NCBI RefSeq assembly: GCF_002775205.1
Contig: NC_036448.1
Coordinates: 3,126,572-3,190,571 of the forward strand
Length of the DNA: 64,000 bases
Direction: 5' to 3'
Origin: Xiphophorus maculatus
Taxonomy: Eukaryota > Chordata > Actinopteri > Cyprinodontiformes > Poeciliidae
The notes under the pieces were generated by a model. That model was not told the DNA's origin. It saw only the letters and a list, made by a program, of their open reading frames with translations, and did no database searches. Below, piece by piece: positions 1 to 11,042 of this stretch (position 1 is the stretch's first letter; each line of letters opens with the position of its first letter). Position numbers and translations under genes: made by a program.

Positions 1-71
1 CCGCGCTCCTCCTCACGCCGTGCTGCGGTCCCGTTTTGGGGCCGCGTTCCGTCGGGATCGCTTCAACTTAC

Positions 72-195
72 CGAGCTTTCCCCGGGACTCCTCCAGCTTC
101 TGGATCTGGTTCTCCAGGAAGAACATGGCCACTGCGAACGCAAGCAGCGCCAGCAGCTGCAACTTGGGCGGCATAATGACTCTGAGCAACCCCAT
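72..195 (-). CDS. hs2st1: hs2st1 exon 1 (heparan sulfate 2-O-sulfotransferase 1, partial)
   Basis: HS2ST1 is a Golgi type II membrane enzyme that adds sulfate to the 2-O position of iduronic acid in heparan sulfate. Only exon 1 is in the window. It encodes 41 residues starting MGLLRVIMPPKLQLLAL, with a hydrophobic signal anchor (about residues 8-27) followed by FLENQIQKLEESR, nearly identical to the start of mammalian HS2ST1. The exon ends at 72 with one base of the next codon, and a GTAAGT donor reads on the minus strand at 71-66. A second in-frame ATG lies directly upstream (196-198); the inner one matches the mammalian start. The sulfotransferase domain lies beyond the window edge. The gene is head-to-head with selenof. 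Which fish copy (a or b) cannot be told. Confidence 0.9.
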
Positions 196-198
196 CAA

Positions 199-1021
199 AT
201 CATCCGGAGAGGGATTTGGTCACTCCATCCTCGGAAGAGACAACACCGAAACAAACAGCGGCTGCGGCGGGGGGGTTTACTCAGCGGCTGGGGAGTGTGA
301 GCATGGCCCTCTCTCTCTCGCTCGCTCTTTCTCTCCGTCGTTTCTCAGGAGCGTGTGTGTGGATATCTTGTAACATCCAGATCCTCCAGTCACCTCAAAT
401 GGTAGATCCCCATGCTTCACTAATTGTCCCGGGTTGTAAATCGTCTCAAAACCCAGTAGATTTGAGCAGAATGCGAACTTCTCCAGTCGGATTGGGGAAC
501 TAGACTGGTACCAGTCTGTGTTGCCAGTGTCCCCTATCACACCGAGTGTGGTTACCACCGCACTACGGACACATTACCCCTATTTGCCACCCAGACTATT
601 GGATGTATGAACAGTCCACCAGCCAGCAGTGGCTTTCCATTCGTCCACTATTCCTGCCTATTCAATCCGGATTGGACAGTTTCATCTGATTTACCTCACC
701 CAGACGACAGGTGTCGCCCTCTTTTCATAATCCTCGAAATTCAATAAAGACAAGGAAGAGATTTTTAGTCGGCTTTAGTTAATGCCAACATAGAAAATAT
801 GAACGAAATTTACAAAATGAAAGGAATAGAAAATAAATGTTTTATTAAAAAAAATAAAACAACATTTTTCAAGCGACAATGTTTAAGTTCTGACAATAAG
901 CTGAAAAAATAAAAGACAAATCTATTTTTCAAACTGAACATTACTCAGGCGAATGTAGCTTTCCCTGAGTGAAATAATAAAGGACCATTGTAGTAGTTTC
1001 GCTAACAAAGCAGGTTGCAAA
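199..1021. promoter_or_regulatory. Shared intergenic promoter region of hs2st1 and selenof
   Basis: The two start codons face away from each other and are about 830 bp apart, so both 5' UTRs and core promoters must lie here. The hs2st1 side (200-360) is GC-richer; the selenof side (700-1000) is AT-rich. No TATA box clearly placed for either gene was seen. The same head-to-head pairing exists in human, recalled rather than checked, which supports a shared promoter. Transcription start sites cannot be read from sequence alone. Confidence 0.55.
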
Positions 1022-1726
1022 ATGTCGGGAGAGGTGTACCTACTTTGGCTGTTGTCGTTGCTGCAGACGGTGAGTTTATTACCGCTGAGAGAGCCGGTGT
1101 AAGCCACAGGGAGACTCCTTACAAGCTTACAGTCGCTACCGGCCGCTTACAGTCGCTGGTAGTGCTTACAGTCCATCGTTCAGTCCAGAGCACCGCATCC
1201 TGTTCCAGGAGTCGCTACATGACGTGGCTCTTCCAATGAACTGCTGCGAGCCAAGAGGAGAACTTGAGCTTATTCACTGAACACTGTAAATCTGGATGAT
1301 GTTGTGGTCAGAAATTAACTGAACAGTTCATTTACAGGTTTTTGGCGCCGAGAGGCAACGTTAACATTTGACTTCCGGTGTTCCAAATTCACTCAAATCT
1401 GTATAAAAGCTGAACTACAACTGAGATTTAAGATAATGTTTAGTGGTAAAGTTACATGGCACGGAGAGGGCGCTAATGGTCTGCAGTGTATTCGTATGCC
1501 GAAAATTAAAGATCTTCTATGAAACATAAACTTCGCCTTTCTGTGTTCTGAAAACGAAAACAAATGAGTGGAGCGCCTCAGAAGCTGACGTGTCTGCTGG
1601 ACACAGCTAACCAAACAAGAAGACAAGAAACATAACTTACTGTTTGGAAGTTTTCTTGTTTAAGATTGCTTATAATTACCAAACGTTTTTCTATTTGATA
1701 AATGTCAGAATAACGATATTCTGACC

Positions 1727-1761
<35 letters not shown>

Positions 1762-4700
1762 TTTTTATTTTTAAACTTTTGAAGTTTACATACATTTTCT
1801 TTGTATGTTGTGGAATCACCCCTGAAACTGTATGAATTGAGTCAGACATGTGGGGTACCCTTCCAGGTTTTTGATGACCACTACAAACATTGACTTTGTT
1901 TGGAGTGACCATAACTATCTTAACTAATTTGGTGATATGCTTCTAGGTTTGTTTTTTTAAAAGGCATTGTAATCTTATTCTGTATCATCTTGATAGTCCA
2001 GACCTACAAAAAGGAAATAAATGTGTGATTTGCAGTAGTTTATTGCTGCAAATTCTCATGTCTTAGTTTGTGGTGTTGGTCAAAAGCTAGCGCATTCATA
2101 CTTGTATGAAAATGATCAGATTGTTACCAGGTTTAGGTAGTAAAGGGCCAATTTACCCTTTAATTGGGTAAATTAAAGGGTAATTTACCCACCTGCCTTT
2201 GTGCCCCCATTTCACATCGACAATCACTAAGGGTGCATTCACAGCAGTCCTGTTTAAAGCTCCATTTCTTTTGTCTCTAAAGTCTGGTTTGTTTGGGGAG
2301 GTGTGAATGTGTAATCAAGCCCAGATGTCTCCAAAAGCAGAAAGTGCAGTATAGTGCAGGGCATTCTGGGTAAATACAAACAAAAGTGGGATTCTAGTGC
2401 TATTGTGAGAAGGGTTTGGGGTTAGGCTCATGATCATTTACCAAAGACAAAATAAATCCTACAACCACTTAGATCTGATGTCACTCCATTTTTATTTACA
2501 TTTAATGAAGACGGAAGTGGTCTTCAAAGGTTTTAATGTTGTTTCCTTCAGTAGTCCTTGGTGCAGCGCCACCACAGGTGTGGAGGGGAACAGGTTTTTT
2601 CAATTAGTTTACAGTGCCATATTAATTTGAACTGCAGCAAATGAAAATGGAACAAATGCCACAATTTTGGTCCCCAATCGAGCAGAGTCTACCGATTTAT
2701 CAGGTGTGAAAAACTCTAAAGTTAACTATTAACGGCTCTTTATAGCTAAATATTGTAAAATCAAACGTCAAGGGCCATATGTTCAAAAAGCTGGTGGTCG
2801 GCCCAAACCGGGTCATCAACAGATCTGCTCATACACTGATATTTGGTAACGTTAGACAGAAATTTAAATTATTGTTGCTAAACATAATTTGAACATTTTG
2901 GAGTGGTTTGTCTAACAAATAGACTGACATCTGTTGTATGTTTTTGTACACTCTAGGTTGGCTTTAAATGGTTCTCAAAGGTGATACAGACCATCTTAAA
3001 ACTGAGTCAAACCTCTTCCTACCAGTGTCATTCTCATACAGACTGAGTTACACGTGAGACTGGATGATGAACGTATTCACTTCCTAACTGAATCTCCTCC
3101 TCATCTAACCTGCGTGTCCCTGCAGCTGTCTGCGTACGGGGCCGATCTGTCGTCCGAGGCCTGCAGGGAGCTGGGCTTCTCCAGCAACCTCCTGTGCAGC
3201 TCCTGCGACCTGCTGGGGGAGTTCAGCCTCACCAAGCTGCAGCCCGTCTGCCGGCAGTGCTGCCAGCAGGAGGCTCAGATGGAATCACGCAAGGTAAAGC
3301 AGGGAGAGGGCCGGGGTGGGCTACACGAGAGCTTATTTAGAGAACAGAGGGAATGCCTGTAAAAATAAGAATAGTTTACAATGTCAGAGGTGCAAACTGA
3401 AGACGGTATAAGGAATGCAGGCCAATCTGTCAGAATGTGTCAGCTTCCATTGACAGACGGACACATTCTTTAGCATTCTGCCGCTACTAAAAGCAGCTCA
3501 GTTTGCCCTCCATCTTTGGGTTTGTTGACACTTGGCAGCTGTGCATCATCTCTGAGCCGTCTGTCATCAGCTGCGATTCCTTTGACCATGGAACTGCACA
3601 GTTTGACATTGCAAAAATAACTTAGCTTAATGGACGCATGAAATTGGTTTATTTTGCAAAACTGCAAGGGAATCGTTTATTTCACATCACACATTATCAA
3701 CAACTGGATGTTGCTACTGGTGCGAATCCTGAAGAAGAACACAGGAACTAATAGGGGAATGGTGTTTTTAATGATTTATATGCGTGAACAAGCTTCTTCA
3801 ACTTTTTCAAGATTTTCAACTGTGTTTCTTATTTAATGGAAACGATGCTATTGCAAAATTGTGGGGGATTTTCAGCATTACTGGAATATTGACAAATTTT
3901 TGCACACATTTGTAACTACTGTGAGACTCCAGCACAACAAAGCTTTACCAGCCCTGTGATGGGCTCAATCGGCAGGTTTTGCCCCGGAACCGTCTCCGTG
4001 GCGATCCCCTCTGTGATTACAGCAGGAACCAGAGCCACCCTCGCTGAGCTCTGATGGATAAACACACAGTCAACTGATGGTGGGAAAACAGCATTCTTTT
4101 TTTGTTATTTTTCTTCTCTCTCTTTTGATTTAAGCAAATCCCCTGGAGCGCGTGTGTAGTATCCTAGCAACAGCACATTCTCAGAAGTGTAGTGAACACC
4201 TCATTACACCTCTTGATGATAACTCTATTCCAGAAAGACGCTTTCAGCCAAGATTACCTCTTCCTCCTCCTCCGTCTCCTCCTTAGGATTTGAGTAAAAA
4301 CTGTCACTCGAAAAGCAATCTGCAGCCTCCTGCTGCACCCCCCATCACTCCATCCTCCCCCCCTTTGTACCTGTAGAAACCACACTGCCTCTCAGCATAT
4401 TTCCCCCTCAGACAGCAACAATAATGTCCCTTAAGAATCTGTTTAGTTGTTGGATTGGACGTGAGTGGCGAGTCATTAGGCTCTCTGCAGAGCCCGGTTG
4501 GTTAGTGAGCAGGTAGAGTTCAGCTCGTTTGCGGCGCTGCCCCTCAGCTAACCTGACTTATCTCCGTCTTTCAGGCGTCTTTGGAGAACAATCGATGATG
4601 ATACCCGTGAGACACGCAGAGCGTGGAAGCCTGCTGCACGATGACCTTTTATGAGACATGCCGGAATACAGACATGCACATTTTTAATTCTGCCTACATA

Positions 4701-6853
4701 TTCTGGAGATCCATCATGAAGGTTTCTCCTGGCTGATGCCGTTTTCAAGTTGTCCTTATCAGATCTTTTATAACCTTAACAGAACATGCTGTTGGTTAGT
4801 TTTGAAGCGTTTAAAGAACGCTCAAAATCACATCTTTCTGCTTATATCTTGCCTGTCACTAATGAGTGTCATTGATAAATGAGGTATGACTTAAGTTTTA
4901 AACATAAAATCTTTGTTTTTTCCCCTCATACTAAATCTGATTTCTTATTTGAATAGATTTTTTTTCTCCCTTTCTTTTCATAAATGGGACATATTATGCA
5001 AAATCCGCTTTTTTACCCCTTTAATACATATTGTTGTGCTCTTGGAGTCTGTAGCAGTGCAGAAAAACTGAATTCAGTCTCTCCCAGTGATTCGTTTCTA
5101 TCTTTATATTCCATCATATTTTTTCAATATGTTCAGTTTGCTCTTTTTCCTGTTACATTTTTTTTGAACAGTTTCCATCACAGTATTTGTTGTGGAACTT
5201 CTAAACAGCTTTATGGACTTGTAGCCAGTCGGTTTTGTGAATCTATTTTTATTTCTGTAGTCCACATTCAATGATGCCAAAGCTACAAGTGGATAAGTCA
5301 AAATGTTCTGTTGTGGTGTGTATTAAAACACACGACTCCTTCCACCATCTTCCCGCATCAGGAGACATTACAACAATAATCCCTGATGGATTGATGGTCA
5401 TTTCATTCTGTCCATGGAAACGACAGACACAGGAAACTACGAAGTGAAAGTAGTACATTAGTGAAAATATATCTTAATTTTTCTAAAAATGAAATCTCCA
5501 TAAAAAGCCAATTCGATTGACTTAATAAATTTATCGCCCAACCATAGTATGACTGGGTAATTTTGATTGGCTCATCTTATCTATGTATTTAATCAAAAGC
5601 AAAACTATAAATGTGAAGAAGTGTCACTGTGTGCTTTACCTTTTTTTTTTTTCTGACTAACTGGTATTGGTTGTTGAAAAGCTCATCTTCGTCATCCATC
5701 AGCCCTGCTGCATATGCTCAGGCTCGCTGCTTAATGACCTTGGAGAAGATGCCACGACTTTTTTATGGCTCTGCTCCTCCAACTCTAAGCTCCGCCCCTT
5801 CAGCAGAGACTCATGCGCGCCTCTTTATTTTTTTATTTTCCCCTGCAGCTCTACGCAGGAGCCATCCTGGAGGTGTGTGGATGAAAACTGGGGAGGTTCC
5901 CTCAAGTCCAGGGTAAGTTCTGGGAAGAGAAGTTGGACGTCCATCTGTTGTTTAGTTACCTCAGCCGTGTCCCCTCAGCTGTTTCTGCTGCATTCTCAGG
6001 ATGTCCGTCCGTCTGTCCGTCCACATGACCTCTGCCTCTGCTTTTTCCCCTCAGCTTTTGTCAGGAGCGAGATGCCCAAGATGTTTAAAGGTCTTCAGAT
6101 CAAGGTAGCGCTGATGAGTTATGTTCTTCCTGTTGTGTAGGGCTGCAACTAGCGATTATTTTAGTGAACGATTAATCGATTATTCTGACTGTTGATTAAT
6201 CGGATTGAAAAATGGCACATTCTACAGATTCCATTTAAACACTTTTTTAAAATATTGAAAGTACATTCAGAAGTGCAAACAGACAAATAATTCACTTCCT
6301 TTTTTAAATAATAAAAATATTTTATTGCCTAAAATGAAACATTGTACCATTCCTTTAGCTAGACTGGGTGAAGAAAAAACCGTACCACTGTAGGAGTTTT
6401 GGCTGGAACATTTTTACAGACTGAGGTGTTTTTATCTTGTATATATTTTTTGGACCGTTTTGGCTTAATTACTGCTCTGAATATGATATTTTCATACACC
6501 AAATTGCATTTTTTTGTGTCTGTATTCTTCAGTTAAGATTAATCGATTATTAAATTAGTTGCCGATTATTTCAATAATTGATTAATCGCGACTAATCCGA
6601 TCGTTTTCAGCCCTACTTTTGTGTTGCCGTTGTCATTTTCTATCATCAACTATTTTTGCCAAACGTTTGTGTGCGTTTCTAACATGCCTTCCGTCTTCTG
6701 TCTCCCGTTTCCATGGCGCAGTACGTCAGAGGCTCCGATCCCATCCTAAAGCTCCTGGACGATAACGGGAACATCGCTGAAGAGCTCAGCATCACCAAGT
6801 GGAACACAGACAGCGTTGAAGAGTTTCTGAGTGAGAAGTTAGACCGAATATAG
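1022..6853 (+). CDS. selenof: selenof (15-kDa selenoprotein), complete, Sec encoded by TGA
   Basis: SELENOF is an ER-resident thioredoxin-like oxidoreductase that binds UGGT and acts in glycoprotein folding control. Coding exons: 1022-1069, 3126-3293, 5849-5912, 6055-6104 and 6722-6853; phases agree and all junctions are GT/AG. The protein is 153 residues. It has an N-terminal signal peptide (VYLLWLLSLLQ), the Cys-rich UGGT-binding region (ACRELGFSSNLLCSSCDLLG), the redox motif Cys-Gly-Sec in exon 3 with Sec84 encoded by TGA at 5882-5884, and a thioredoxin-like C-terminus ending FLSEKLDRI. A plain ORF search breaks at the TGA. A SECIS hairpin in the 3' UTR supports Sec insertion. Intron 4 carries a hAT-type MITE. 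Length and exon pattern fit the family; human is 165 residues with a longer leader. Confidence 0.95.
1125..1176. repeat. Three-unit tandem repeat, about 20-bp period
   Basis: The motif GCTTACAGTCGCT occurs at 1125 and 1145, and a diverged copy begins at 1164. It lies in selenof intron 1, 55 bp after the exon 1 donor. No function is evident. Confidence 0.6.
1731..1760. repeat. (TA)n microsatellite
   Basis: About 15 uninterrupted TA units in selenof intron 1. The following 1785-1915 stretch begins with a motif (AAGTTTACATACA) typical of fish Tc1-like transposon ends, but it is too short to assign. Confidence 0.85.
2153..2183. repeat. Perfect 12-bp inverted repeat, 7-nt loop
   Basis: Arms TTACCCTTTAAT (2153-2164) and ATTAAAGGGTAA (2172-2183) are exact reverse complements. 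It lies in selenof intron 1. It could be a MITE remnant or a template-switch product. Confidence 0.7.
3630..3915 (-). repeat. Dispersed repeat X, copy 1 (reverse)
   Basis: The reverse complement of this intron 2 segment resembles 23440-23910 and 30235-30790. Shared landmarks are a block with ATAAGTCATTAAAAA, a CATCNGGNTGTTGAT block, and a tail of the type TTTTGC..AATAAACC. It matches no family I can name and shows no coding capacity. Confidence 0.4.
4985..5440 (+). repeat. Dispersed fish repeat with a short KCSVV coding remnant
   Basis: It begins GGGACATATTATGCAAAATCC, a start I recognise from dispersed teleost repeats. Near 5280-5350 the plus strand reads a fragment like KCSVVVCIKTHDSFHHLP. 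This resembles the first Cys pair of THAP/BED-like zinc-binding transposase domains. It is non-coding in its selenof intron 2 setting, and the family assignment is tentative. Confidence 0.4.
6138..6615. mobile_element. hAT-type non-autonomous DNA transposon with TSD
   Basis: The termini TAGGGCTG and CAGCCCTA are inverted, and the subterminal regions are rich in GATTAATCGATTA-like motifs on both sides. The flanks are CTGTTGTG (6130-6137) and CTTTTGTG (6616-6623), an 8-bp duplication with one mismatch, as expected for hAT elements. The element is 478 bp with no ORF and lies in selenof intron 4. Confidence 0.8.
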
Positions 6854-7284
6854 ACACACGTAAAAAAATATAAAAAATTTTTATATGTATAGAACTTAAA
6901 TGGTCCCTTAAATTACCAAGAAAATGGACTTTATTTTGGGCAAGTGGGCAAAAATGTTGCTTTTTGTCTCATTGGATTTCTGTCACTGTTTAGCTGTTGG
7001 TATACAACCTGGGCTTGACAGCTGTTTAAATCATTGATCTATGTTTTTGTATCTGATTATAATCGGTGTGTCTGCGTGGATCTCACCAGATGACTCGACT
7101 AAAACCCTAAAACACATTCATAAAATCTATTTCACAAAGGAATCATTTGCTAAGATAAGCGTTCCTCTTTTTGTTTATCGGATATTGTTGTGAGATGATT
7201 ATTTTTTATGACGCTTACCGTTGTGACCAGCAGTAAATGCAGTAAGAGAGAGTGAATCCCCGTTCCTCAGCGATCGCACCCGGC

Positions 7285-7373
7285 TTTGCTGAGACACACG
7301 TCAGTGAAGAGCTCACAGTAAACCGGTTGTGGGATGTGAGCTCTGATGGAAATCTGTGTGTTTCTTCAGCGGC
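7285..7373 (+). promoter_or_regulatory. SECIS element of selenof
   Basis: This 3' UTR hairpin directs selenocysteine insertion at the TGA codon. The lower helix is GCTGAGACACAC (from 7288) against GTGTGTTTCTTCAGC (to 7370). The core is TGA (7305-7307) opposite TGAT (7344-7347), giving the tandem G.A quartet. The upper helix is a perfect 10 bp (7308-7317 with 7335-7344). The apical loop carries the conserved AA run (7320-7322) followed by a possible CC/GG mini-stem, which suggests a form 2 SECIS. The 5' quartet reads GTGA instead of the more common ATGA. It lies 430 bp after the stop codon and upstream of the polyA signal. Confidence 0.88.
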
Positions 7374-7444
7374 TGCTTTTGAAGAGGAACTGGTTTTCTT
7401 TGCAGGGTTTGTTTATGAGCTGGATGATGGGATAAATATGCAAC

Positions 7445-7450
7445 AATAAA
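7445..7450 (+). terminator. selenof polyadenylation signal
   Basis: An AATAAA about 590 bp after the selenof stop codon and about 75 bp beyond the SECIS hairpin, at a fitting distance for the transcript end. Confidence 0.6.
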
Positions 7451-7799
7451 CAGAATATCTTCAATTTCTTCTTTAAGGTGGTGGTGTTTTTTTTCCCTCT
7501 GAAGCCAACAAACAGCATCAGATTGTTCCTGGACAGAACTGTCTATTTTAGATGATCTGCTGACATCTAGTGGTCTTTTTGTATATTGCAGCTATGTTTT
7601 GCATCAGGTTGCTACTTTGTGTTAACTCTTGTGTTCTAAACCTCTTGGATGTTCATATAACTACATTTATCTACATAATCTATGATGAAAATAGATTATC
7701 TGTTGTAAGTTTTAGAAACTTTGAGTCAAAGTTTTGAATAAATTATCCCTAAATTTGACAGCAGGTGCTTATAATCTACCAAATGATTCTGTTTAACGC

Positions 7800-7960
7800 A
7801 ATTCAAAATCAGTAATACTTTATTTACCCCATCTTACCCCATTAAAGTATATTTACAGGGCCATTGTGGATGGTGATGCTTTGGGCAGAAAGACTCTCCA
7901 GTAGCAGTCAGTCTTTCAGCGAATCTGCAGGGGCCTCTGACTGAAGATGTTGTATGTCTC
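7800..7960 (-). mobile_element. Short LINE-tail-like fragment
   Basis: A core of about 50 bp (GTAGCAGTCAGTCT and GAATCTGCAG blocks, 7901-7945) recurs at 20735-20790 and, reversed, near 59640-59700. Reverse-complement translation gives a TDCYQ-SF-like string reminiscent of the C-terminal end of fish non-LTR reverse transcriptase ORFs. It is degenerate, and the family is uncertain. Confidence 0.35.
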
Positions 7961-8090
7961 ATTACATGCTAATGACTAAATTTCCGTGCAGCAGAGGCAA
8001 TAGTTCACAGTAACATCAGTCTAGCTACCCGCTACCTTCAAGGAGTTGGCACTTTGAAGATTTACCATGCTGAAAAATGACCTGAAGTTT

Positions 8091-8213
8091 AAAGGAGCAG
8101 TATTATATTCTCAAGTCGCATAGTGCCATTTCATTGCACACTCAAGTAACTGTTACCTTCAGTTGTTATAAAAAAAAAAAAAAAATTTAAATGTATATAA
8201 TACTGCTGCTTTA
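8091..8213. mobile_element. Miniature copy of repeat family A (AAAGGNGCAGTATTAT MITE)
   Basis: The ends are inverted: TTAAAGGAGCAGTATTAT at the left and ATAATACTGCTGCTTTAA at the right, 123 bp in all. The inside corresponds to the end portion of the longer copies at 12700, 15779, 17361, 34845, 40222 and 59830. It is a non-coding internal-deletion derivative. Confidence 0.7.
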
Positions 8214-9444
8214 AAAGGGTGGAGAAACTATGAATGGAGCAACCTAATAGTGGCTGAAATAATTTTTGATACCACAATGTATTGTAACTTAGTTAAAATG
8301 GATTGTATTGTGTATAGAATCACAAGAATAATTAGCCAAAATGCTAATGTTAGCATGCATGCTGTGAGTAGCATGTGGGGTATCACTAGCATGTTGTCTT
8401 ACATTCACTTCCTCCATTGAGTATACTAAGCACAGCTAATGTATAAGAAATAGCTAAAGTGCTTATGTTAGGGAAAAGGATCATAGTGGAAGGAAGAGAA
8501 CATATGCTAACCAGAGCTACTTAGGCCTCTTGGCAAAGGAAGAGAAAGGAAGAGGTCAAGGGGTCCTCAGAAGTTCTGATGCCCCCCAATAACGCCTGAT
8601 TTTTTTTTACATTTTTTTTTATGTCTGACGGTGTTGACAAAACCTTGGGACACATTTCAATGGAGTTGGAAAATATATAAAAATTATTTTTAATTCAATT
8701 TATTGATACTTTTACAATTATTTATTTGAATACTTATACTTAATTGTCATAATAGATTATCTTAGTATTTCTTTAATTGTTTAAAACTATTATAATGTTT
8801 TGAGTTCTGCTCCAGGACAAGGTATTTTAAAGACACCATCCACCTGCTACATATTTTAAAATAAAAAATATTCAGCAAACACCAGGAAAATATACATTGC
8901 TGTGCTCACATGCCCCAGGTTAGTTTAGTCCGATATTTTTAAAATATATATATATATTTTGTGTATATTTTATTCAAATTTTGTGCTTTATCCATCCATT
9001 CTTGAGAAGAGAATCACTGCCGTACCTTTTTTAAATTTATACTTTCTTATGCTGATCAAACTTTTTAGGAATTTCTAATTATTAACCCATGCCAGTCTTT
9101 TATTTTTGGGTTATGGCCACTGGACCCGTTTTCATCTTTCCACCACACACAGTAAGCAGGATGGTAAGAGGAGAGGCGTCTCCGTAACAACCATTAGCTG
9201 TTGACGTTCCAGCTACTTGATGCTAGGATAAAATCCTTTTTCTGTCCTGCCGTCACAAATGTAAATCCAGTACGTTGAGCGAAGAGAAGAGCATAAGAGG
9301 CAACATTCAACTTTCATTTGTTGGCGTAGAGTCAGATTTCTGCCTCAGCTCTCGGTCTGTGATGTGAATATGCTCCTGAACTGTCAGAAAGATGCAGAAC
9401 TGAGGCTGATCAAAATTCTTTTTGTGACTGTGGAAACGAAGACT

Positions 9445-10090
9445 AACTAAATGATCCTGATTAACAAATTATTGAAATAATCAATGGATCAATTAATGTA
9501 GTAATCACATAATTGTAGTTAACACAATCAGAAGCAATAATTAAGGTGAAACTGTACAAAAATGTACATCTTGGAATTAACATAGATAGTAAACATGCTC
9601 TTTCCAGATCCACTACTGACACAATTTTAATTTCACCTGGTTCAAATTCTATAATAAAAAAAAAAAAAAAAGAAAGAAACATCTTATTTAGCACCCTTTG
9701 CTATAAAATTACAAATTACTAATTGGTTAATAAATAATATTCACCAGATTAGCCCTACACTGTATTTATGTTAAGTCGAGCAGAAAGGGTTTATCTTTTC
9801 ACATGTTGATGTTAGACGTATTGTTTTAGCTGCAGATCCTTTGCTCCAAATGATCAAGCGATGGCTAAAGGAATGTTATGTTAATGCAATTTAGGAAGTA
9901 AAATATTTATTTTCTTATTTAAGAAAGGACATTAATTATTTGCTTATTTGCATTTTATAGTTTTTCAATACTGCATAAAAATAGGTTCAGAGGTTCAAAT
10001 GAAAAACCAGCTGAATATGCCAGTTTCTTTTGTCCAATTAGTCGATTAATTACATCACCAAAATAATCATTAGTTGCACCTTTATCACAT
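9445..10090 (-). mobile_element. Degenerate hAT-like repeat
   Basis: The right end, read in reverse (GGTGCAACTAATGATTATTTT), matches the start of the hAT-type MITE at 6138. The left part (AATTATTGAAATAATCAAT) recurs at 41370. The central motif TTTCACCTGGTTCAAATTCT (near 9630) is shared with 41574-41594. Borders are approximate and no duplication was seen. Confidence 0.45.
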
Positions 10091-10406
10091 ATAATATTGA
10101 CTGTATAGATTTTTATTCTCTTTCAGCTCCAAACAAACATGCTCTACACAGAATGTGGTCAGGTTTATTTTTCCAAAGATGTCAGGAACAGTTTTATTTA
10201 CAGAGAATGAATCACAATAGACTCTGTTTACTCATGAGGAAACTGGTAATTGGCTGCACTTTATGGGGGATGTGCGCAAATGCATAACTTTCATTGGTAT
10301 AAATAGAGAAAATTGTTCATGGTTTTCTTCATCTTCACAGTTGTGCACTGTTTAGTGTTGTTTCATTACATGGAGTAGCCGCTCTCTCTCTCTCTGTATA
10401 TATAGC

Positions 10407-10581
<175 letters not shown>

Positions 10582-10912
10582 TGTATATACAGTATATAGA
10601 CTAAATAGACTAAAGTTTATTTTAAACGCTGCTCTCTTTGAATGACACCAGATTAATAGATTTTCAGCTCCACAGATATCATCTAAATATCTGTTTTATT
10701 CGTTCTGAAAACAAAGAAGCATACCTTGATAGGAATCGCGTTCAGGTGAGAAACAGGAAGAAATGTCAGATTTACGAAAGTCGTTCAGAACAGTTTTTCT
10801 TTCTTCCCTTCTTGGTTTTAAAGCAACATATGAAAGTGATTACATTGTCTTAGTGCATTTTCAAGTAATAAAAAAGGAGATATGTTCGCACATAAAACTT
10901 TCTTCAGCTGGT

Positions 10913-10918
10913 TTTATT
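10913..10918 (-). terminator. Possible polyadenylation signal of the sox14-like gene
   Basis: AATAAA on the minus strand, 125 bp beyond the stop codon. Position and strand fit, but single-exon gene ends cannot be confirmed from sequence. Confidence 0.4.
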
Positions 10919-11042
10919 TTGTTTCTTCAAAAGCTTGGAGTTATTATAAGATGTTACTTCTCCTTTGTACACCTTTCCAGCCACATTTGTTGATTCTTCC
11001 TTTAGAGGAATATTTGATAGTAGTTTCTGGTTTTCCAGTCTG

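Noticed and set aside
5667-6140. 157-residue open frame over selenof exons 3 and 4
   Set aside because: It is a shifted frame running through introns; the true selenof frame uses the TGA at 5882 as Sec and proper splice sites.
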